A stretch of 20,485 nt of DNA from Chara braunii (taxonomy: Eukaryota > Streptophyta > Charophyceae > Charales > Characeae), in assembly GCA_003427395.1 (NCBI GenBank), contig BFEA01000326.1, positions 1,019,823 to 1,040,307 of the forward strand. Direction: 5' to 3'. This document shows, one piece after another, positions 1 through 8,490 of this stretch. The notes under the pieces were generated by a model that saw only the letters and a list, made by a program, of their open reading frames with translations, made no database searches and was not told where the DNA came from. The position numbers and the translations under genes are program-made. How positions within the stretch are numbered: the first letter of the stretch is position 1; every line of letters starts with the position of its first letter.

Positions 1-206
1 TTATACGCAGGAATTCCCAAGATGACCATGGGTCGAGCGTAGAACACTCCCCGTACCACTCAAGGCTTGGGTGACCCTACAACACTGTTTCCTGCATTTG
101 AACAACGACCACTTTTGGGAAATAAACTTCAATATGACTTAGTAGGCAGAATACACTAAGAAAGTCACCAACAAGAGAAACAATCCCAGGAATTTACGAC
201 ATAGAA
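1..206. repeat. Left arm of a 16.4-kb-spaced inverted repeat
   Basis: This segment is the reverse complement of 16171-16379. The outer 36 bases are identical. Aligning the rest by eye gives about 24 differences, including one 3-4 base gap, over about 208 positions, so roughly 88% identity. Similarity stops inside position 206. The window starts exactly at this arm, so whether it continues further left, and whether a target-site duplication exists, cannot be seen. It could be a terminal inverted repeat of a large DNA transposon, or two unrelated insertions of one dispersed repeat in opposite orientation. Confidence 0.85.
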
Positions 207-734
207 AAACCCAAACAAACTTCGAAAAATCTACAAGATATCAGCCAAAAGAAACGATTGCAACGCTCACTCAAAAAACCAAAGATATCTTAATCACCCA
301 ACAACACCATCATCACTAACAGCAAAAACAGTTCCAAGACTCAACTACGTAGAATCGTAGACAACTTCTGAACTCAATGGCTAAAAGTTGGGAAAGAAAA
401 AAGCATTAGGCTGACTCAAACATCCACACTGACCAAAACACTGTAAAGAGCCTTTGTTGCCTAGACGGGTTTCCCACCACGCACCCAATGAATACAACTC
501 TAGTTTGCCCTTCACGGGGTCTCTCATATCACCCCAACCCCACCTGCGCCATCTTTCAGACCCCGTTCCCTTCCCGTGTTTCCTCTGCATCTAGATGTGT
601 CTTGATGGGCCCTCGAAAACTCCCCCCCCCCTTTCTTTTTGTTTGATTAAAGGTACCTCGTCAAAATCTGTATATTTGTCAGCAGTAGCAGTTCTTGAAA
701 TTCCGTTTTTTTTTTTTAATTTGGAAATGCATGG
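207..734. other. Non-coding AT-rich stretch
   Basis: No reading frame here looks like protein. The first 170 bases are A-rich on the plus strand (many AAAC/CAAC words), and a pure T run ends near position 718. The short frames on either strand have no recognisable domain. I see no RNA gene. Confidence 0.5.
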
Positions 735-1135
735 GAATTACGCGCGCCTTAATGAGCGCGCACGAAATTTGGCTCGACAGTTAGGAATTTCGGAATTAAC
801 GGAACGTGGCGTGTCTTTTCACGCGCGAATATTCTCGGCCTCGACATGCAAAACTCTAAGAATTTTATAGGAATAGGGACAGGCGTATGACTTTCTTTTT
901 TTTCCCGCGTCTACTTTTCGCGCGGATATGGTGATTTCAGTTTTTGAATTAGCATAGGGCTGGGAGAAACTGCAACTGTTTCGCTGCCTATTTTTCTTTT
1001 GCTGTTCGGCACCATGCAACGAGCTTCCTCCTCCTTCCTTCTCGCGCTGCTCCCAGCGCCCTTCTTCGCGCGCACATGCTTTCTCACTCTCTCTCCCTGT
1101 AACTGTTTTTCTCTCTACTTCCCCGCGCGTGCCTT
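735..1135. promoter_or_regulatory. CpG-rich tract with E2F-type words
   Basis: CGCG occurs repeatedly here, in contrast to the AT-rich sequence on the left. Two perfect matches to the E2F/DP consensus TTTSSCGC lie close together: TTTCCCGC at 901-908 and TTTCGCGC at 916-923. Several near matches follow (around 1040, 1067 and 1120). The plus strand then becomes strongly pyrimidine-rich, as in many plant promoters and 5' leaders. A TATA-like element follows at 1433. In plants E2F sites mark S-phase and DNA-repair genes, but I see no such gene downstream, so the regulatory role is inferred only. Confidence 0.3.
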
Positions 1136-1432
1136 TTTTCTCTCTTTCTTGATCATCTAAATCTTGGATCCGTTTCACACCATCCTTCGCACTACTTTTC
1201 TTCCCGCTCTAAAAACCTACGCTCGAAAAGCCCGGTCAATCCTCTCTTCCCATCTGACCAAGGAGAAGCATCGCGTAAGAGGAGACCCCCTACTACGCGA
1301 CGACTCTGATTGGCTGAGATCGAACCTGGAGGGATCGACATCGCTTTCAACGAACGATTACCCTCAAGCCCTCCCTCATCTTCCTCTGTCCTACCCTGCA
1401 TCTTTCCCCGCATCTATCTTCCTTCTCGCAAC

Positions 1433-1439
1433 TATAAAT
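1433..1439 (+). promoter_or_regulatory. TATA box with downstream CT-rich initiator
   Basis: TATAAAT lies in an otherwise mixed-composition region. About 30-37 bases downstream is a CTCTCTCTCAAC pyrimidine patch with a C-A dinucleotide suited to a plant initiator (about 1463-1472). With the CpG/E2F-like tract upstream this makes a plausible core promoter firing rightwards. No convincing coding exon follows between 1470 and 2450, so it may serve a non-coding transcript, a long 5' leader, or nothing. Confidence 0.3.
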
Positions 1440-2189
1440 TCTGCAAGCGCATCCACAATTCTCTCTCTCAACTCGTCAGCTAGCTTCCGGGAAGCAGTGG
1501 CTAGACAGTTTGCGTGTGGTGCGAGTCGAAAAGTCCCGACGGGTTGACTGTAGATTGGCTGGCTGTGCGCCTGATCGCCACGACGGACTGTGGGATCGGG
1601 GCAAGCCCGTGTAGAAACTAAGTCGGCGGGGTGACGATCGCAATGGTGGCAGGTGGCACGTGACGGTCGGGACCATTGGTGCATGTATGAGGAATGACAG
1701 AAGTTGAATGGATGAATGGCCCGGGGCCATGATGGAACTTTACGGCGGATGCGCCTCCTTGTCTCTGTCCTATTCTTTGGTGTGAGTGCAGCTTCGCGGC
1801 AGTTAAGCCGAAAACTCTTTTTCATCTCCAGACCTCTGTGTGATTGTCCTCTGTGGAATTCATTTCGCTCGCTTGTCTTATGATGTGAATGATTATGCAT
1901 GTTTGAGAATGATTGTTTGAGGGGCCGACGCTTTGATTAGACTCGGGATAACGGGGCAGGGGTGCCGAGCACACGGAGCACTTACTAATGAATGGCTGTC
2001 ATTTTCACACCTTCTGCGACGAGTAATTATGAATGTTTTGTCATTAAGGGATTGGTCTTTGATTAGGCTGAAGAGTTGTTGCAATCGGATGCGTAAGAAT
2101 GATTGAATTGTTGGCAAGGACAATGTTGTTGGGATTTTGTTCGAGAATGCAAGAGTGTTTAGATCTGTCGATAATGTGGTTCGAAATAC

Positions 2190-2280
2190 CTTGCACGCAA
2201 CCTGACATGCGATCCGTCTTCTCGGAGAGAACAAAGGTGCCGCGTACGACCTGCATGCGTGGATCACCAGCTGTGTCCCA
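2190..2280 (-). CDS. Possible isolated exon, unknown product
   Basis: Read on the minus strand, a 91-base block lies between a candidate 3' splice site (ATTAAG before TGGGAC) and a candidate 5' splice site (GCAAG/GTATTT). Its frame begins WDTAGDPRMQVV and continues GTFVLSEKTDRMSGC, with C or G in many third positions and a protein-like composition. The open frame runs beyond the block on both sides (2044-2352). I do not recognise the family. A competing plus-strand reading exists, with a GTAAGTAT donor-like site at 2287. This could be an exon of a cellular gene, a captured fragment in a transposon, or chance. Confidence 0.2.
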
Positions 2281-2354
2281 CTTAATGTAAGTATTGTCCC
2301 CACAACTTCTATATGAAAATCTCTGGGCAAAACCATAGACTATTGCAATCACAC

Positions 2355-2371
2355 ACTCTCTCTCTCTCTCT
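2355..2371. repeat. (CT)n microsatellite
   Basis: About eight consecutive CT dinucleotides on the plus strand, read directly. Confidence 0.9.
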
Positions 2372-2463
2372 TGCCCTGAGACATGAAAAATGCTCTCACT
2401 TTGCTCCGCATAGATAAAGGCGACGATCAGAAATTCAGATCGATAGATGGGGATTATCGATGA

Positions 2464-3017
2464 ATGCCTATTGATTGGATTGCCATGTGGACTGAAGGCC
2501 CCAATCCGACTGGGCGTCCGCCTCCCGTGCTCCCGCCACGTCCCTTCCCGTACAACGAGAAAATGACAAGTGTATGCGAGTGGGACGTACGAGAAGTCGT
2601 CGCCAAGATTGGCGACCGATATTATTTCCCTCCTAAAACTTGATGCTCAGGATTTGTCGGAGGCGACTTTGTCATTATTGATACGCATTTTCCGCCTTAT
2701 TCGCTGTTGGTACCATTTAACGAGTTGATTGTCATTTCGTGGACGGTGATGGCGCCCCATTGGCCTAACGCTCTGTGTAGCGACTGTTGTCGCCTCAAGC
2801 GTTACTAATCCAAGGACTTCCACTACAGCGTACGGAGTGAGGACGAACACAAAAAACGAGCTACGCGATTGAGACCCTCCTCGTCGGATTCTGAGTTATG
2901 CAATGAGCGGCGTCGGGACTTGATCCGAAAACGAGACACTAGAAATGTACCCGCCCCCTTTCACGCTAAGCGAAGGGCAACGGCCCACTGGGAAGTTCAA
3001 CGATACTTTTTAGATTG
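2464..3017 (+). pseudogene. Possible decayed coding frame, unknown product
   Basis: One plus-strand frame stays open for about 184 codons except for two internal stops, TGA at 2641 and TAA at 2806. The first part (59 codons from ATG 2464) is Pro-rich and then reads VCEWDVREVVAKIGDRYYF. After the first stop comes a hydrophobic stretch with a CSDCC cysteine group. After the second stop comes a basic Arg/Lys-rich tail that ends at TGA 3015. Random sequence of this composition should hold more stops, which is the only argument for former coding. No domain is recognised. It may belong to the same retroelement debris as the fragment at 3283-3571. Confidence 0.22.
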
Positions 3018-3282
3018 AATTCCCTCGCGCCAAACATCCCGCGCGCACCCTTCTCTCTCTAGATATTCATGTAGTGACGGACCCTCCCCTCTTGCTAAGT
3101 CGGACCAAAACGGGGGATTTCAGTTTTGTCCGTGTCCCCTCACTCAATTTCCAAAAATCCTTGGCGCACCCCATCTTGTTGTCTATCCAGGGCCCCCTTC
3201 CGCAATAAAAAACACTCCAAGCGGAGGACAGCGCAGGGCGTGAGGTTGGTATTGGAGCCGACACGTGTCGGTTCTGACGATA

Positions 3283-3571
3283 GTTAGATGAGCTGGCGAG
3301 AGGAAGATCAGCTAAACAACCTAATCGCCTCAGTCCTCCCATCACTCGGCAGAGGTCTGCCGAGGCTCAAATAGAGATGCCCATGGCCGATGCTAATGGA
3401 ACACCTCTCCGGGTGATGGTAAGCATCCCTGCTACCTTTCCATTCTACCCCAACTACAGTTATCCGGAGGCATGGCTTGAAGCCATGCAAGCACAGGGTT
3501 ATGGCGCGGAGGACCTTTCCCGCGTCATCACCCTGTTACTCCGAAATACCGTGCATGATTCTAGAAGTTGA
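3283..3571 (+). pseudogene. Possible gag-polyprotein N-terminal fragment
   Basis: A plus-strand frame follows a TAG and stays open for about 95 codons up to TGA 3569. It has an ATG at 3377 and a second at 3383. The protein-like core contains FPFYPNYSYPEAWLEAMQAQ, then GYGAEDLSRVITLLLRN. This amphipathic, helix-rich block with aromatic/Pro spacing resembles the segment that precedes the gag domain in some green-lineage Ty3/gypsy elements. That is recognition by style rather than by a diagnostic motif. No gag domain or zinc knuckle follows on this strand; the nearest gag domain is on the minus strand at 5901-6295. An inversion that could explain this is set out in the findings. Confidence 0.3.
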
Positions 3572-3674
3572 CCGAGGCCAACTGATTTTCCCAACAACTG
3601 TAACCAGTCACATGTCCTGACCACTCCACGAGTGTTTCAGCTCGAGGTGAACGCTAGGCACCCTCAAGCCTCCC

Positions 3675-4100
3675 CCAAGCGAAAACCCTAGCTTTTGTAA
3701 CTGCCAAGTGGGTCGTTGCAGTGCTTGACGTGCTTGCAACGCCCGTCTCACGACCGTTATTAGGCTAGCCAGGGCGTGTGATCAACAGTTGTCGTAGCTA
3801 GTTGTCGTTCCTCTCTCTTTGTCTCCGATTTCCCTCCCTATGACTTCCACTGTGCGGGTCGGATCTGAGGGACAAGTAAAAACCCCTATCCCTCATTAGC
3901 TGTCAGGTGGTAGTCCGCCCCAGTCAAAAATGCGAGACGTGAGTGTGTGTCCTTGGCTGCGTGGCAGGTCGTTCTCTCAATCTACCACGCCGCATCGTGC
4001 GTGTAGGAACTGAATGAAAAGTCAAACCCTAGTCCCTCTTGTAACGGCCAAGTGGTTGTTTCCCTGGGCCGACAGCTGGCTGCTGTGCCCGTCGACACTT
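3675..4100. repeat. Degenerate repeat with AAACCCTA-type units
   Basis: Three related blocks begin near 3681, 3878 and 4022. Each opens with an AAACCCTA/AAACCCCTA word, then a pyrimidine stretch, then a GTAACTGCCAAGTGG-like segment (GTAACGGCCAAGTGG in the last copy; much weaker in the middle one). Spacing is about 197 and 144 bases, so the units are diverged or interrupted. AAACCCTA also matches the plant telo-box core, but there is no associated promoter to give it meaning here. Confidence 0.35.
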
Positions 4101-4599
4101 GGCACCTGAGCACACACATACGCGTCGGTGGAAACAGAGAAGGTCCTACCTAAGTAGACCAGGTCCAACGGTACTATCACTGGCGATGATTCCAGATCCC
4201 CAGGTCCGGTAGTCCCGCTGGTGGAGCTGGTTCGCAAACCCGGCTGCGAAAATATAGCCCCGACAGGCATCCCGTGGTCTGGATCCAACCCTGGCCAATG
4301 TGGGTACCGCCGCCACTTAGGCTGACTTATTATTCTCTTCCATTATTATTTGATAAATATATATATACATATTTCGAGGCTAATCGAGTCTTTCGCAAAA
4401 AAAAAGTAAGGATCAAATCTCAGCGGTAGGGCCTCAGTAGGTTTGACTATGGAAAAGTTAGGGCTGATTAGTCTGATAACCCACACCGCACTTACCGCAG
4501 CGCCCTCAGGCTGCCGTTAAGTGGAGCTGGCTGGACCATGGTTCACTCAGGTTGGGCTAGTGGGGTACGTCTTACCCCGCAGGTCAGAATGTCAAACTG
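4100..4599. other. Spacer between repeats and gag-pro remnant
   Basis: There is no recognisable coding sequence. A minus-strand frame at 4022-4288 has no domain and overlaps the AAACCCTA repeat. An AT-alternating patch (ATATATATATACAT) occurs near 4355-4370 and an A9 run near 4397. A tRNA-like fragment at 4415-4452 is listed separately. Confidence 0.4.
4415..4452 (+). other. tRNA-like A-box/B-box fragment (SINE-like)
   Basis: The sequence reads TCTCAGCGGTAGGGC and then, after a short gap, GTAGGTTTGACTATGG. The first part matches a tRNA D-arm/A-box (TAGCTCAGCGGTAGAGC type), and the second is a degenerate T-arm/B-box (GGTTCGANNCC). The boxes are much closer than in a real tRNA, so it cannot fold as a cloverleaf. 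A second module with the same compressed layout lies at 7971-8001, which suggests a shared tRNA-derived SINE ancestry. Confidence 0.25.
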
Positions 4600-4619
4600 G
4601 TGTGGCAAATTTGACACAC
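4600..4619. repeat. 20-bp near-perfect palindrome
   Basis: GTGTGGCAAA is followed directly by TTTGACACAC, two 10-base arms with one mismatch and no spacer. It lies 10 bases outside the point where the minus-strand protease frame ends, so it may mark an insertion or rearrangement junction. Confidence 0.6.
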
Positions 4620-4628
4620 CGAGGAGGG

Positions 4629-6295
4629 CTAGAATGTCGGGCCCTCCGACACCGCAACGTTCTTAATGATTCCTACGATGTTCATGGCTTCTTCATCGGC
4701 CGAGACATAATTGTCCTTCCCTGGTAGCGGAAGGATAGAGTTCAGTCGACATGTCTTTTTGACTGTGTCCAGGGATATAGCTACGGCTGATGATCCGGTG
4801 TCGATAAGCGCATCAAACGGTTTACCCCAGACCTCGCAATCACATTGGGCGCTTTTCCATAGGACCGATCGGACACTCACAAAATAATCTCTCTCAGCGT
4901 AAGAAATGGCGACGATTATTGTCGTTTCAGGTGCGTCAGATTCGATCGCAAGGGGAGGACTTGCCTTGCTCTCATCTTCTTTCTTCTTCTTCAGCATACA
5001 CTGAACACGCTCAGCCTGGTAGGTAAAGCGCTTTTGGTGCTTCTGACATTGCTGCAGGAGCTTGTCATTTGCAGCTTCGGATATGGTCAGCAAGTGTCCT
5101 ACGGGGACCGACACTCGGATGTCCAGCTGTTTGAGTGTTTGTAGGACATCGATCTCTCCTGTTTGAAACTGTGGTCCAGACTCCGATGCGCGCTCGACCC
5201 AATCGAGCTTATCTTTGGCAGGTCGGATCGCTCCGATTAGTCCTGCCAAATGAAGGTACTTGGCTGGATCGACGACATCGGTGGCTTCGGAAGATGATCT
5301 CGATGTAAACGCGACAGGATCAGTTGAGGGTGGTTTGGTCGGCCACGAAGGGGGAAGCTTCTCTTGCGGCTTCTAATATTGCAGCCACCCGGCCTTGATT
5401 CAAGGCCACGGGTGCGGTTGCAGGTGGAGGTTGATTGCGTTTCGGTTGGGGGCATTCTCGCGCGAAATGTCCCGTCTATTTATAGTTGTAGCATTCGATC
5501 CTCCCCGCTGGATTAGCCATATGAAGGGGAGCGGGAGGGGGAGCTAGTCCCCCTGTAGGAGGGGCGGTCAGCAGCGGGTATTGAGTGGAAACAGGGCGAG
5601 AAGGGCTGGAATTAGCCGTCATTAGTTTTGTCATGATCTGTTTCAGCCGATCCATCTGAGAAGTCTGCATCTGGAGCAGATTCTTCATCCACTCAGACTA
5701 TTTAGTCATAGCGGTATGAATCATCTGGGTCAAATACATGTTGGTAATAGGTAATGATGTGGCGTTTTGGGTGATGACTGTGTTCACAGGCGCCATTTTG
5801 GGACGAAGAGGAGGTTTCGTGAGAGATAGGGAATGATACCGGGAGGGGTCAGGGGCGGGGCCATCCTGATAGTCGTGGTCGGGACGAGGGTAAGATCGTC
5901 TCACCGCTCTGAGCCATGACCGCCATTTAGCAGCCACGTCTTGGATCGTGTCGGAAATGTCTTCTTCCCCTTACTAATATACTTACGCGTGTTTAGCAGA
6001 TCTAGCTCGAGGGCTTTAGCTATAATGACGAACAGTTGGTTAGTCTTGGGAGGGACCTTTTTCTGCAGCTTCGCCTTCAACACGGGATTGCGGAGATGAT
6101 CGATGAACAGGTCTCGAGCAACATTTTCTTCCCGTCCCGATTTGTCTAAGGCGGTCTGAAATCGATCCAGAAAGTCGGGTAACAGTTCCCCTGGTTTCTG
6201 TGGACCGGTTTTCAGTGCGAACCATGCAGCATCTTCGCTGACCACGTCAAATCGCGCTACGAAGGCTCTCTTAAAGGTGTCCCAATCTACCTGTC
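4629..6295 (-). pseudogene. Ty3/gypsy-like gag-protease, broken
   Basis: Reading leftwards from 6293, a gag (capsid) domain begins QVDWDTFKRAFVARF and runs to about 5960, directly preceded by an in-frame TGA. A frameshift near 5965 moves to the next frame (5937-5698). An in-frame TAG (5698-5700) is followed by a coiled, Met/Gln-rich segment and a Pro-rich linker (5688-5520). A CCHC zinc knuckle (5493-5452) keeps Cys 1, His and the last Cys, but its second Cys is Tyr (5482-5484) and a TAG replaces a knuckle residue (5476-5478). Another frameshift near 5375 leads into about 240 codons ending in a retropepsin with the catalytic DTGS (4791-4802). The frame stops at 4629, before the usual hydrophobic LLG strand. 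No reverse transcriptase, RNase H or integrase follows. In the intact family the product is the nucleocapsid/capsid polyprotein plus the aspartic protease that matures it. This copy cannot make one. Confidence 0.82.
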
Positions 6296-6594
6296 AAGTT
6301 TGAAATTGTATGAAAGGGAATCTCTTCCCATTAGCGCACGTCTAATCTATAGGCAACATCTATTAACGAAGTGAGACTTGGCACGGACTGGGACACACAT
6401 TCTAATCAGCTGACGAGGAACCCATTCCTGGTAATCAGTAGACGCCAGGGAGATTCAAGTACATTCCCACCCTTGATCCGCAAGGAGGTGGAAACGCACT
6501 GTCAAACCAAGAGAATGATCCGATCAAAAACATGCTTACTACATCAAGGCCGTTTGAGTTGGAGATCCTAGAATCAGGAGGTCGATCACGAACA
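6296..6594. other. Spacer upstream of gag remnant
   Basis: I see no gene. Homology to the gag domain stops abruptly at about 6295, and no LTR terminus or tRNA primer-binding site is evident here, so the 5' part of that element has been lost or replaced. Short frames on either strand lack domains. Confidence 0.45.
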
Positions 6595-7110
6595 CTAATT
6601 AGAAGGGAGAATGAACGCGTGAGGGTACAGACAAGGGTGAGTGCCTGAGTGCAAGAGGTCGAGAGTGCCCACACGCAAGAGAGTGAAGAGTGAGCACAGG
6701 AAGGAATAGAACGGCGTGAGTAAGCGGCATAAAGTGGGTAAGTGGGAAGAGACAAGCACAAGCTGGGAGGGAACTGGGAGTATAGAGAGAGTGCAGGCGA
6801 GAGCGTAGAGAGCGCGATGGCGTGAACGGAGAAGTATGCGCAGATGGACGATGCATCGCACATGACGTGAATGACAGAAGAGCGAGAGAGAAAACCGCGG
6901 GAGGAAGTTCCCGCGAAAGTAGAGAAGGGTTGCATACTGATCAAAAGAGTTGCGCGTGAACAGAGGAAGTACAGGTGCATTGTAAGAATCACGTGCAGAT
7001 CAAGATCAGGTGCATGCGATTAGTAGAGAGTGTGCACGTCCAGAGAAGGGTGTGCAAGGCAGGAGAAGAATGTGCGCGGGAAGATCCGCAGCACAAGCAG
7101 GATTGAACAC
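6595..7110. repeat. Purine-rich degenerate repeat tract
   Basis: The plus strand is overwhelmingly purine, with endlessly varied GAGAGTGCA, GTGAGTG, GCAAGAGAG and GTGTGCA words recurring roughly every 20-30 bases. The long minus-strand frames here (for example 6435-6992, rich in Ser, Leu, Cys and His) are the complement of this low-complexity sequence, not genes. It is a diverged minisatellite or an R-loop/triplex-prone tract. Confidence 0.55.
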
Positions 7111-7329
7111 TACGAACTGATCCAGGTGTGATTACTGTCAGATTTCCGGGCGTTTTTCGAATTCAGGCAGATGAATCACTCTCTTCTACCCACTTGATAA
7201 TGCGCAGTATGAAACACGGAGCAGACATTGGACAACCAATGATGTCCAAAAACCAACGATCCTATGCAAGTCTTGGACTACATTCACGCGCACATTTCAA
7301 CTGTCCTCATCTTGCGGCAAATAGGGCGA

Positions 7330-7945
7330 TGCACAACAGACAACGAGCACAACGATGCAACTTTCCTATTGTTTTCCATTGGTGAGTGATCAGCAAGGCC
7401 GCTCGAGCACAACCAACAAAGTAATAATATGACGGTGTCCTTTCCCTATTCTAAGTGAAGATCTGTCTTGTGACGTTCATCTGGTGACTAAACGGGAGAG
7501 GCCTACAGTGCACTGGAAACAAAGAATAAGGACGTGTACCTATCTATGATCTTGCTGGAGATTCGTTTCATTTTAGGACGAACGGCAGGCTTGGAGTGCA
7601 CCGGAGGGAAAGGATGTGGTGATGAATACTTTCGTGCTCTAGTGGCAGGTTCATTCTCATTTCACTGATCTGGTGAGTGACGCGCAATGCAACAGGACGC
7701 AGAAGGTAAGAACATGACGATGTATCTTTCCATGGTCTAGTTGAGGGTTAATTCCATTGACAAGTGATTGAGTAGCTCACCACGGACAATATATCTTTAC
7801 ATATCCTAGCAGGAGACCATTCTACTCTACTGATCTGGTAAGCAATTATTAAAAGCCGCCATATAGAGAACACTAGAAATATGGCATGATTGTATTTCTC
7901 CATGCTCTTGCTTAATGTTAATTTTTATTTCTTTCTTGATTGGTA
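7330..7945. repeat. Degenerate ~91-bp tandem array
   Basis: Related blocks begin near 7345, 7419, 7521, 7609, 7703, 7780 and 7875. Each reads approximately A-A-G-A-A-T-ATGACGATGTATCTTTCC, then a CTCTAG-like word, then a TTCATTT/GATCTGGTGAGTGA-like segment. Spacing averages about 90 bases (range about 75-100). Copies are strongly diverged, so the array is old. The 3' junction of the mate-pair artefact at the end of the window maps inside this array, to 7500-7522. Confidence 0.55.
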
Positions 7946-7970
7946 ATCAGGCTGGGGAACAAGCTCGCAG

Positions 7971-8030
7971 CTAGCTCAGGGGGTGCAGAAGGTTTGAACC
8001 TGGGCTCTCTCCCGATCCAGATTCACATCT
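7971..8030 (+). other. tRNA-like A-box/B-box fragment (SINE-like)
   Basis: TAGCTCAGGGGGTGCAG matches a tRNA D-arm/A-box, and GGTTTGAACCTGGG a few bases later matches a T-arm/B-box with one change from GGTTCGAACC. Only about five bases separate the boxes, so the anticodon arm is missing and this is not a functional tRNA. A short GA-rich stretch (8038-8062) follows. The compact layout is shared with the module at 4415-4452. Confidence 0.35.
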
Positions 8031-8267
8031 GAAGAGTAGAAGAGAGAGGGAGAGAGAGACGTTGGGTCTTCTTTGAAGAAACTGCAGGAGCTGCAAGGGG
8101 AACAGGGAGAGCATGTCCATGGTTCACGATCAAGGTTTGTGGGTCGAAGTAAGCAATTTCGTGAATGCTATTGGATTTTATGCGAATTCCAAAAATGCCA
8201 CTGCCTAAAATACATGTTCACCAACCGCCATTGCGATTTCTACAAATTTCAATATTGTCATCCCACT

Positions 8268-8464
8268 GCACCCCTATGCTGAATTGGAACAGGGAGTCCG
8301 CAGACTACGACCCTGTGTTGTATTTGAACAAAGAGTGCATGGACTGAACCAGTGTGTACTCAAATAGGGAATGAGCAGACGCCCCCCCCCCCCCCTGTAT
8401 TGTATATGAAATGGGGCTACACCAGGCCGCACCCCGTGTTCTATTTGAAGAAGGGGCATCTAGT
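8268..8464. repeat. Degenerate ~40-bp minisatellite with poly-C
   Basis: About five units begin near 8270, 8309, 8349, 8392 and 8431. The form is ACCCTGTGTTGTATTTGAA, then AAGGGGC or AGAGTGC, then GACTGAACCAG-like sequence. Unit 3 is followed by an uninterrupted 14-C run (8382-8395). Units are roughly 37-43 bases and diverged. Short frames on both strands across it are by-products of the repeat. Confidence 0.6.
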
Positions 8465-8490
8465 CCTGCCGAAGCAATTAAGACATGAAA

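Larger units (their letters stand above)
1470..2460. other. No recognisable gene; one weak exon-like block
   Basis: Frames on both strands lack recognisable domains. The long minus-strand frame at 1391-1900 is rich in Arg, His and Ser and looks like chance. A CT dinucleotide run sits at 2355-2371. The only protein-like patch is on the minus strand at 2190-2280 and is listed separately. Confidence 0.4.

Noticed and set aside
1-206. 5S rRNA-like words (GGGTGACC; TGGGAATTCCT on the other strand), suggesting a Cassandra-type 5S-bearing element
   Set aside because: Only short words match; on hand alignment most of the region between them disagrees with plant 5S, and the two best words lie on opposite strands.
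1391-1900. Minus-strand frame of 169 codons
   Set aside because: Arg/His/Ser-rich, no start context, no domain, and it overlaps the candidate TATA/initiator region; most likely chance in moderately GC-rich sequence.
4022-4288. Minus-strand frame of 88 codons
   Set aside because: No domain; it overlaps the AAACCCTA-type degenerate repeat and has no supporting splice or promoter context.
6435-6992. Minus-strand frame of 185 codons
   Set aside because: It is the complement of the purine-rich repeat tract; its Ser/Leu/Cys/His composition follows from pyrimidine-rich sense sequence and it has no domain.
7971-8030. A functional tRNA gene
   Set aside because: A- and B-boxes are only a few bases apart; there is no room for an anticodon arm or acceptor stem pairing.
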